Source: JBOGDS01 sp050743075
GTDB lineage: Bacteria > Actinomycetota > Actinomycetes > Jiangellales > Jiangellaceae
Assembly: GCA_050743075.1 (NCBI GenBank)
Contig: JBOGDS010000044.1
Span: 1 to 29,739, forward strand
Reading direction: 5' to 3'
DNA: 29,739 bases
This document shows, piece after piece, positions 22,763 through 29,739 of the stretch. Within the stretch, counting starts at the first letter, position 1. The number at the start of each line of letters is the position of its first letter. The translations under genes were made by a program, and so were the position numbers. Below the pieces are notes generated by a model that was given only the letters and a program-made list of their open reading frames with translations, ran no database searches and had not been told where the DNA came from.

Positions 22763-22774
22763 GTCAACGATATC
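22763..22774 (-). promoter_or_regulatory. Module B promoter element (shared with module A)
   Basis: GATATCGTTGAC on the minus strand, identical to 19122-19111 and again 26 nt before the ATG. TATCGT (22772-22767) fits a -10 box; TTGCAC lies 19 bp upstream and could serve as -35. It falls in the 63-nt gap after the ATPase gene, so module B can be transcribed separately. Confidence 0.55.
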
Positions 22775-22799
22775 GGCACCAGGGGGCGTACGTGCAAGG

Positions 22800-25700
22800 T
22801 CATGATCGAGTCTCCGGCGGCTGCGGGACCTGCACCCACTCCCAGCCGCGCGCCGTCACTAGGATGCCGCGACCTGCCGGCGTCACACCCCCGACCGAGC
22901 GAGGCAGCCGGGAACTGAAGACATCGCCGTCGGATGCCGACCTCGGCGAGAGGATGAGGCCGGTGCGCGACCGGCGCATCATCGCGGTGGGCCCCCGGTA
23001 CATCCCGGTGACCTCGTCGATACCGCAGGCCACCACCATCGCGTCCGCGGAGTCGCGAATGCTCTTGAGATGCTCTTCGGCCACCGACGCGAGCGCGTGC
23101 TCGGGACCGAGCACCTCGAAGTCGTCGACGACGAGCAGGCGCGACCCTCGTGCGCGGTCCAGCGCCTGGCGCACGTCGCCAGGGTCGGAGGCGTCGGTGA
23201 AGACGCCCAGCACCCCGCGGCGCTCTCCCAGATCCCGCAGCGGGCTGCGGCGCGGCGCGACGACGACCGCCTGCCACCCCTGCGCCAGCGCGAACTCGAC
23301 GGTCGTCTGCAGCGCTGAGCTACGGCCCGAGCGAGGCGGCCCCACGACGAGGAACCCCTGGCCGTCGGTCATGACGTCGACGGTGCGCAGGCCGAGCGTG
23401 TCGCCACCGACACCCACGAGCAGCTCGGTTCGAGCCGCTGGTGCGTCGGCCAGAGCCATGGCGTCCGCGTAGGTGATCGTGACGGGCAGCTCGTCGACCC
23501 GTCGTGGCCGCCGGCCGGGCGGGAGCGCCGCCATCCGCGCGCGTGCATCCGCGGCGAGCCGTTGCAGTGCGGCGACCTGCGCCGTACCCGCGACGTCGTC
23601 GGTCAGCAACGCCAGCTGCGCCTCCACGGGCACCTCGCCGCTGCGGAACGCACGCCCGGCCGGGATGCCGGTCGGCACCTCCTTGCTGCGCATCCCGATC
23701 AGGCCGTAATCGTCCGCCGCCGGCATCCGCAGCAGCAGGCGGTCCTCGACAACGGCCCCCATCCGCGCGGTCAGCAGGGTGCGATCACCGGTGAAGACGG
23801 CGCGCAGGCCGACGGCCTGGCCCTCGCGGAGCAGCTGCAGGACCTGGTCGACCAGGACGCCGCCATCGACCGACTCGAACGCCGCGACGAACCCCTCCCA
23901 GCGGTCCAGCAGCAGGACGAGGTACGCCAGCGCCTCGCCCGGCGCGGCCGCGGCCCGCTGCTCGGCGATGTCGGCGTAGCCCTGAGCGGCGAGGGCCTGC
24001 TGGCGGCGCGACACCTCCGCGCCGAGCATCGCGAGCAGCCGCCGCAGGCGCTCGGGCTGCTCCCGGCCGACAACGGCACCGACGTGCGGCATCGCCATCA
24101 GCGGCAGCAAGGCTCCGTTGCCGCAGTCGATCCCGTACACGTGCACGTCCCCGGGTGACACGAACCGGGCGATCCCGCCGGCGACGAGGCGCAACACGCT
24201 GGAGCGACCCGACCGTGCCTGCCCCGCCACGGCGAGGTGCGACCCCCTCGCCAGGTCCCACGTCATCGGCTCCTGCCGTTGCGACGACGGCAGGTCGGCA
24301 AGACCGAGCGGGAGGGCGGGGATCTCGCCGTCGCGCACCTCGGACTCCTGACGTACCAGCGAGTCCAGGACGACGACCTCGGGGAGAGGCGGCAGCCACG
24401 GGCTCGGCGGCGCGTGCGCGCCGAGGGTGGCGCTGGCATCGGCGATGGCCCGCACCAGGAGACCCAGGTCGGTGGGGACCGACACGTCGTCCTCGGCGTC
24501 GGCCGTCGTCGTGAGCAGCGGTGCCCGGCCCAGCGACTGCCAGTCGACGTCGCGCAGGCCGACCGCCGCGCTCTCACCCTCGCCGCGCGGCCGCCCGCCC
24601 ACCCGCGAGGACTGGAAGGGCACCAGCGAGGAGTGACCCAGCCGCGCGTAGGCCCGGCCCGGCGTCGAGGCGGCGATGTGAGCGGCCACCTCCGACTCGA
24701 TGACGTCCTGGGAGTCGGCGGCATCGGTGACCCGCAGGGCGATGCGCAGGTTCGTGTTCGACTTGATCTCCGAGCTGACGACCCCGGCCGGCCGCTGCGT
24801 GGCGAGGATCAGGTGGACGCCGAGCGACCGGCCCCGGCGGGCGATGTCGACCAGGCCGTTCACGAAGTCCGGCAGCTCCGCCACCAGCGCCGCGAACTCG
24901 TCGATGACGATGAGCAGCCGCGGCATCGGCTCGTCGCCCGTCGCCCACCCGGCGAGGTAATCCTCGATGTCCTTGGCGCCCGCACCCGCCAGCAGGTGCT
25001 CGCGGCGGCGCAGCTCGGCTCCCAGCGACTCGAGCGCCCGGGAGGTCAGGTGCCCGTCCAGGTCGGTCACCATGCCCACGGTGTGCGGCAGGTGCGCGCA
25101 GTCCTTGAACGCCGCCCCGCCCTTGTAGTCGACCAGGACGTAGGTCATCTCGTCCGGCCGGTTTCCGACCGCCAGCGATGCGATGATCGTCTGGAGCAGC
25201 TCGGACTTTCCCGAGCCGGTCGTGCCGGCCACCAGGCCGTGCGGGCCGTCGCGCCGGAGGTCCAGCTCGAACGGCCCGTCGGCGCCCTCGCCGATGACGG
25301 CCCTGGTCGTTCGGCCTCCCGCCGACCAGCCGCGCCCGATCCGCTCCGCGGTCGGCGGGTCGAGGCGAAGCACCGAGAGCAGGCGGCTGGATGCGGGAAC
25401 CGACGACGCCACGCCGGCCTGGCTCACGTCGTTGACCGGCGACAGGGCCCGGGCGAGCCGCTCGCACCAGTCGGCACCGACCTGGTCGGGGCGGACGCCC
25501 TCGATCATCGGCTCCCCGGTCAGCTCCACGCGCAACGCTCCCGCGTCGCCCGACACGACGGCGAGGCACTCCTCGGGCAGCAGCGTCACGTCGGCGTCGA
25601 GGCAGAGGAACGTCATGCCGAAACCGGGCCCGGCGCGCAGCAGCCGCACCATGCCGCCGAGCAACCGCAGGCTGCGAGCTCCGTCCAGCACGACCAGGAT

Positions 25701-27377
25701 GGGGTCGAAGCGAACGCCCTGCTTGCTGGCCGCCGCCTCCTGGCGCGCCTCCAGCACCCGCACCAGCTCGGCGACCCTGCGCCCGGTCGTCTCGTCGTCG
25801 GACCCGACCGCGGCCAGCACGCCGGAGTCGACGTCCGGACGGACGTGTGGAAGCCACCGCACCCACGACCAGCGCCGGTCGTCGACCTGGTCGGCGAGGA
25901 CGACGACCCGCACGTCCGCCGGGCTGTGCATCGCCGCCACCTGGGCCACGATCCAGCGCCCAACCACCGCCGGCACGTCGCCCGGTGCCGCGATGCCGGT
26001 CACGCCCGCCTTCTCCAACGGCACGGTCACGGGCACGTCGGGAGCGGTCCAGGTGATCGGCCCCTGGTGCTTCTCCCGGCTCGGGTCGGTGAGGACGACC
26101 TCGCTGGGGACGTCCGCGGCGCCGATCCGGACCGTCAGCCAGTCCGGGTCGGTCCGACGCCGTTCCCACAGCCGAGCTCGCGGCCCGGCCGCGAAGAGCA
26201 GTACTTGTGCCGGGTCGGGCATGTCTCGACGCCGGGCCTCGCGTTCGGCGATCAGGGCCTCGTAGGCGTCCTCCTCGATCCGCCGCGTCTTCTCCTCGAA
26301 CTCCGTCATCGCCTGCTGGTAGCGCTTCTTCTGCGTCCGCCGGCCCTGGCTGAAGTTCGCGATCATCAGCAGCGGCGAGAGCGCGACGAACAGCAGGGTG
26401 TAGACGCGCTGTGTCATCGCGAACATCGCACCACCCATGATCATCGGAGCGATGACGATGAGGAACGGCAGCGGCATCCTCTCCGGCCGCTGCGGTTTCT
26501 TGGGCAGTGCGAACTCGGTTTTCCGCGGCGGCGGCAGCAACCGCGGCGGGCGGTTGAAGTCCATCGTCGCGCCGGCCGGGCTCGGCGTGAGTGACGCGTC
26601 GGGTTGTGCGGGGACCGCCAGCTCGAGCATGACGTCGCCGACGACCAGGGCCGAGCCGGGCGTCCACCCGGTCGGCGCGTCGAGCGCGATCCGGTCCAGG
26701 TGGACGAGCGGCCGGTCGGCGTCGGCATCGATGGCGAGGTACCGGCCGGCGTCGGGTCCGCGCCGCCGGCGCCGACGCGAGTCCGCGGCCGGACGTGGCA
26801 CCACGATCGGTCCTTCGACGGGGTGGCGCCGCGCTGGAGGCTGGACCGCGGATCCGACGACCTCCGGCGTGGGCGTGACAGTGACCGTTCCGCCGAGTCC
26901 CACGTCGAGACGCACCGCGACCTCCGGGAGCGCGGGGTCGTCGACCCGTACGGAGCACTGCCGGCCGGGTCCCGCCTGGTGGGCGCCGGCGGCCAGCCGG
27001 TCGACCCGGCCGGCGCCCGGCCCCGACGTGGTGCGCACCTCGACGACGCCACCCGGCTCGGCGAAGACGTCCGGCAGGCACAGGCCGACGCCCACGAGCG
27101 CACCGTTGCGCAGTGGTGAGGTCGCCACCGGCTGGTCCGGGTCCAGCTTGTGCCCGCGCAGCCACAGGTCGGGGGTCGTGGCGAGCTCGATCACCGGATC
27201 ATCGGCCACCACGCCGAGATGCCGCCCGGCCGAGCGGACCACCTGGGCCGGAACGCCGCCGACGCGGCCGGCAAGCTGCCGGGCGACATCGCCGACGGTC
27301 GCGTCGTCGGGGCACTCGACCGCGACGTCGACGACCTCGCCGTCGGCAGCCGACGCCGCACTCAGCAGCAGCCGCAT
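22800..27377 (-). CDS. EssC/EccC-like FtsK/SpoIIIE ATPase of a type VII secretion system
   Basis: This 1525-aa protein is the motor of the locus. The N-terminus is ubiquitin-like (about 1-90), then an FHA-like region (about 113-165); these belong to EssC-type (T7SSb) proteins rather than mycobacterial EccC. Two transmembrane helices follow (about 301-322 and 326-345), then a charged coiled-coil stretch. Three FtsK/SpoIIIE domains follow. The first has intact Walker A GTTGSGKSE (about 714-722) and Walker B LLIVIDEF. The second (GQARSGRSS, about 1050) and third (GPPRSGRSS, about 1343) have Arg in place of the Walker Lys, so only the first should hydrolyse ATP well. Substrate-tail binding is expected at the last domain. 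ATG 27377 follows the preceding gene's stop by 1 nt (TGAGATG); longer frames are shadows. Confidence 0.88.
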   Translation of the reverse strand: MRLLLSAASAADGEVVDVAVECPDDATVGDVARQLAGRVGGVPAQVVRSAGRHLGVVADDPVIELATTPDLWLRGHKLDPDQPVATSPLRNGALVGVGLCLPDVFAEPGGVVEVRTTSGPGAGRVDRLAAGAHQAGPGRQCSVRVDDPALPEVAVRLDVGLGGTVTVTPTPEVVGSAVQPPARRHPVEGPIVVPRPAADSRRRRRRGPDAGRYLAIDADADRPLVHLDRIALDAPTGWTPGSALVVGDVMLELAVPAQPDASLTPSPAGATMDFNRPPRLLPPPRKTEFALPKKPQRPERMPLPFLIVIAPMIMGGAMFAMTQRVYTLLFVALSPLLMIANFSQGRRTQKKRYQQAMTEFEEKTRRIEEDAYEALIAEREARRRDMPDPAQVLLFAAGPRARLWERRRTDPDWLTVRIGAADVPSEVVLTDPSREKHQGPITWTAPDVPVTVPLEKAGVTGIAAPGDVPAVVGRWIVAQVAAMHSPADVRVVVLADQVDDRRWSWVRWLPHVRPDVDSGVLAAVGSDDETTGRRVAELVRVLEARQEAAASKQGVRFDPILVVLDGARSLRLLGGMVRLLRAGPGFGMTFLCLDADVTLLPEECLAVVSGDAGALRVELTGEPMIEGVRPDQVGADWCERLARALSPVNDVSQAGVASSVPASSRLLSVLRLDPPTAERIGRGWSAGGRTTRAVIGEGADGPFELDLRRDGPHGLVAGTTGSGKSELLQTIIASLAVGNRPDEMTYVLVDYKGGAAFKDCAHLPHTVGMVTDLDGHLTSRALESLGAELRRREHLLAGAGAKDIEDYLAGWATGDEPMPRLLIVIDEFAALVAELPDFVNGLVDIARRGRSLGVHLILATQRPAGVVSSEIKSNTNLRIALRVTDAADSQDVIESEVAAHIAASTPGRAYARLGHSSLVPFQSSRVGGRPRGEGESAAVGLRDVDWQSLGRAPLLTTTADAEDDVSVPTDLGLLVRAIADASATLGAHAPPSPWLPPLPEVVVLDSLVRQESEVRDGEIPALPLGLADLPSSQRQEPMTWDLARGSHLAVAGQARSGRSSVLRLVAGGIARFVSPGDVHVYGIDCGNGALLPLMAMPHVGAVVGREQPERLRRLLAMLGAEVSRRQQALAAQGYADIAEQRAAAAPGEALAYLVLLLDRWEGFVAAFESVDGGVLVDQVLQLLREGQAVGLRAVFTGDRTLLTARMGAVVEDRLLLRMPAADDYGLIGMRSKEVPTGIPAGRAFRSGEVPVEAQLALLTDDVAGTAQVAALQRLAADARARMAALPPGRRPRRVDELPVTITYADAMALADAPAARTELLVGVGGDTLGLRTVDVMTDGQGFLVVGPPRSGRSSALQTTVEFALAQGWQAVVVAPRRSPLRDLGERRGVLGVFTDASDPGDVRQALDRARGSRLLVVDDFEVLGPEHALASVAEEHLKSIRDSADAMVVACGIDEVTGMYRGPTAMMRRSRTGLILSPRSASDGDVFSSRLPRSVGGVTPAGRGILVTARGWEWVQVPQPPETRS

Positions 27378-27378
27378 C

Positions 27379-29739
27379 TCAGGCAAGGTCCCGACGGTTG
27401 GCAACCGCGCGCGGCAGCAGCTCTTCGAGCAGTGCCATCGTCTCGGGCTCGAGCTCGACGATGCCGATCCCACCCAGTGTCCGGGTGAGGTCGTCGGAGA
27501 CCACGAGCACGCCGTCGCGTCCACGGGCGGTGTGCTCGGCCCGGAGCAGGTCACGCCAGAGCAGCTGCTCGGCCGGCCGGACCCGCAGGCCCGCCCGAGC
27601 CGCTGCCGCGGCCGGTCCCGGGTCGCCCCCGTCACCCGCCAGCACCGAGAGCCGGTGCGCCGCGTCGACGAGGACGTCGGACGCGAGCCGCTCCAGCCGC
27701 ACCCGGGCGATCCAGGCGTACCGACCGGGCGGGCGGTCGGACAGGATCGGTCCGCGCGCCACCCGCAGCGCATTGCGCAGGAGCCCGACCTCCTCGGCCC
27801 TGGTGCTCGCGTGGCGGGACCCCCGTAGCAGCGTACACACGACGTCCCAGTCGACGACGACGTCCGCGGACAGGCGCAGCCGACCGTCGCGATCCTGCAT
27901 CAGGTACGGCGAGCCGTCCGGGTCGGCGCCGAGCCACTCACGCACCCTGGCGAAGGTCGCCTCGCGCACCGACTGGGTGACGCCACGCGGCCACATGGCC
28001 GCCGCCAGCACGGTCGGATGCACGCCGTCGCGATGCAGGGCCAGGTGGACGACGATCTCCGTCGCCAGCACCCGACGCTCCGGCTCGATCGGCCCGGCCG
28101 CCTGAACCTCGGCCGGACCCAGCACGAAGACCCGGACCGGTGCTGTCGCCAGCGCTGGGCCGTCGGCCGCGACCGGCGGCAGCGGGATCTCCGGTCGCGC
28201 CTCCGGCAGCCACGCCTCGTGCAAGGTCGGAGCGTCCGGAGCCGCAGCTCGCTCCGGCGCGATGAGCGCCGCCACCGAGGTCAGGCTCGGCCGGGTGAGC
28301 CGGTTCGCCTGCACGCGCAGTCCGAGCACCGGTAGCTCCAGCGTGCCGGCGATGTCGACGGCGATGCGCCACCGGGCACCGGGCAGGTCGCCGGCGCAGA
28401 CGACGCCCAGAGGAGACCGCGCTGCGCCGCTGGTCAGGGCGACCAGGCGCTCGGAGACGTCGTCCTCCGGGACGGTGCCCAGCGCGACGTACTCGGGCAT
28501 CCACGCGGCGCCCCCAGCCGACTGGACCCGGCCGGTCAGCACGTCTCCGCCGAGGCGTTCGGCGCGACGGGACTCGAGCTCCGGTAGCACACCGGCGATG
28601 TCGTCGACCTCGCGGTACCTGTCCGGGAGGACGGTCAGCTCGCCCGGGAGGCCCGACCCGGTGACGCGCAGGTGGTCCGACCAGTGGTTGGTCGCGAGCT
28701 CGGCCGCGACCGCCGTCACCACCTCGAAGGCTGCCGTGGGGTCGCCGACCACGGCGATCGGACCACCGGCCGCCTCGAGGTCCACGAGCACGTCGCGACC
28801 GGCCTCGTCGCGACCGAGCGAGACCAGCCCGGGGAACGCAGCGAGGGCGTCGACGCCGGGCGCTGTCCCGTCCCGGTCCAGCCGCCACCGCTGGCCGTCG
28901 TCGAGCGACCGCCAGGGACCCGGAGGGTCCGGCGTTGCCGGTGCCAGCAAGAGCTCGACCCCGGCGTCGTCGACAATCGCGGCATAGACCGGTGGCAGCC
29001 GCCGATCGGTGCTCTGGCATGCGGCCGAGAGCGTGCGGAGCGCCAGGTCCAGCCAGGCGGCGCGGTCCGGGTCCGCCCCGATCCGCAGGGCGACCTCGAC
29101 CTCGACCGCGTCGTCGTCGGGCTCGGGCGTACGCCGCCGCCGCCGGACCACGTCGATCGCGGCCAGCAATCCCGCGCTCAGCAGGCCCGCGGTCACCAGG
29201 TCGCGGGTGTGGCTCGAACCGGCCTGCGCGCCGTCGGTGCCGGCTGGCTGCTCGGCAGGCTCGCCGCCCTCCTCCGCCGGCGCCGGGACGGGCTCGGGCG
29301 TCGGTTCTTCCGGCGCCGGAGGGGTGATCGCGACGACCCGCTCGACGCTGGCGTCCTCCGGCATGATCAGCAGCCAGTTCGGGTAGATCAGCCGGGCCAG
29401 TGACAGTTCGTGGCCGTCGGGCTGGGTGCGACCCCGGTTGAGCTCGAAGATCTCCCGATAACGGCGACCGTCGCCGAGCTCGCGCTCGGCGATGTCCCAC
29501 AGGTTGTCGTGGTAGCGACCGTCGGGCGGCTGGACCCGGTAGACCTTCCGGCCGAGCAGCCCCTCGGCGTCGTCCGCCTCGACGACGAGGTCGCCGAGGC
29601 GGTAACCGATCGGCCCGGACGGGATCGCGGTCGCAGCGGCCGGCGGGGCCGCAGCCATGGCGTCGGAGGGCTGTGCTTCGACGTGCTGGTCACCGGCCGC
29701 GGCGACGGCTGCGGCGTGCGCCGGTGCGGATGCGCCGGC
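27379..29739 (-). CDS. LysM-TM-BTAD protein, partial (open at window edge)
   Basis: At least 787 codons are open from the window's right edge; no start is certain, since the frame upstream of ATG 29658 is Ala-rich and uninterrupted, and relatives usually have extra N-terminal membrane helices. Counting from ATG 29658: a LysM-like segment (about 40-100: HDNLWDIAERELGDGRRYRE, LNRG, PNWLLIMP), a Pro/Glu-rich linker, a transmembrane helix (TAGLLSAGLLAAIDVV, about 153-170) followed by RRRRR, a large middle region, and a C-terminal winged-helix plus BTAD helical domain (about 530-740: VRVFVLGPAEV, LHRDGVHPTVLAAAMWP, LRNALRVARGPIL). BTAD domains occur in AfsR/SARP regulators. It precedes and is coupled to the EssC-like gene, so it may regulate or assemble the secretion system from the membrane. 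Confidence 0.8.
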   Translation of the reverse strand, partial: AGASAPAHAAAVAAAGDQHVEAQPSDAMAAAPPAAATAIPSGPIGYRLGDLVVEADDAEGLLGRKVYRVQPPDGRYHDNLWDIAERELGDGRRYREIFELNRGRTQPDGHELSLARLIYPNWLLIMPEDASVERVVAITPPAPEEPTPEPVPAPAEEGGEPAEQPAGTDGAQAGSSHTRDLVTAGLLSAGLLAAIDVVRRRRRTPEPDDDAVEVEVALRIGADPDRAAWLDLALRTLSAACQSTDRRLPPVYAAIVDDAGVELLLAPATPDPPGPWRSLDDGQRWRLDRDGTAPGVDALAAFPGLVSLGRDEAGRDVLVDLEAAGGPIAVVGDPTAAFEVVTAVAAELATNHWSDHLRVTGSGLPGELTVLPDRYREVDDIAGVLPELESRRAERLGGDVLTGRVQSAGGAAWMPEYVALGTVPEDDVSERLVALTSGAARSPLGVVCAGDLPGARWRIAVDIAGTLELPVLGLRVQANRLTRPSLTSVAALIAPERAAAPDAPTLHEAWLPEARPEIPLPPVAADGPALATAPVRVFVLGPAEVQAAGPIEPERRVLATEIVVHLALHRDGVHPTVLAAAMWPRGVTQSVREATFARVREWLGADPDGSPYLMQDRDGRLRLSADVVVDWDVVCTLLRGSRHASTRAEEVGLLRNALRVARGPILSDRPPGRYAWIARVRLERLASDVLVDAAHRLSVLAGDGGDPGPAAAAARAGLRVRPAEQLLWRDLLRAEHTARGRDGVLVVSDDLTRTLGGIGIVELEPETMALLEELLPRAVANRRDLA

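Noticed and set aside
20032..23472. 1146-codon plus-strand frame opposite the DUF6571-like, WXG-like and ATPase genes
   Set aside because: It is a shadow frame spanning several well-supported minus-strand genes; low-complexity Arg/Val-rich text.

Overview
The window is very GC-rich, with coding third positions almost all G or C, frequent GTG/TTG starts, and many stop/start overlaps of 4 nt. Together with the gene families present (a TIGR03960/TIGR03936/RNase E-type neighbourhood, AMIN-like secreted protein, DUF6571 proteins, LysM-BTAD regulator) this points to a chromosomal segment of a high-GC actinomycete. I cannot name the genus from sequence alone.

Region 1 (1-4840): a conserved housekeeping block on the minus strand, made of a B12-binding radical SAM protein (TIGR03960), its usual partner TIGR03936/DUF2344, and the first codons of an RNase E/G gene. 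A stretch of about 1.7 kb sits between the first two genes. It holds a secreted AMIN-like protein, a perfect 72-bp tandem duplication, hairpins, a fragment of a group II intron maturase and a possible insertion-sequence end.

Region 2 (4841-13749): MTA phosphorylase and a zinc-ribbon-bearing NAD-dependent epimerase run on the plus strand. They converge on a tightly overlapping minus-strand operon (polytopic membrane protein, response regulator, histidine kinase), and a long nested inverted repeat lies at the convergence point. Divergent from that operon is a plus-strand operon with 4-nt overlaps throughout: DPM1-like family 2 glycosyltransferase, DUF2064-methyltransferase fusion, membrane-anchored molybdopterin oxidoreductase, and a four-helix membrane protein. 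This looks like a glycan- or lipid-carrier-modifying and redox cluster of unknown product.

Region 3 (13797-29739): a type VII secretion-like locus. On the plus strand are a WXG100-like protein, a lipoprotein and a secreted Cys-containing protein, followed by a 4 x 30-bp tandem repeat and an IS110 transposase remnant. On the minus strand, read from the window's right end, are a LysM-TM-BTAD protein (open at the edge), an EssC/EccC-like FtsK/SpoIIIE ATPase, then two related modules. Module B has a WXG-like protein, a DUF6571-like protein, an unknown 153-aa protein and a lipoprotein. Module A has a DUF6571-like protein and a lipoprotein, and where module B has its WXG-like gene, module A keeps only a 10-codon ORF. 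Both modules start with the same 12-bp promoter-like element at exactly the same distance from the start codon. The modules therefore look like a duplication in which one WXG-like partner gene has been deleted almost completely. The other T7SS membrane components (EccB/D/E, mycosin) are not in the window.
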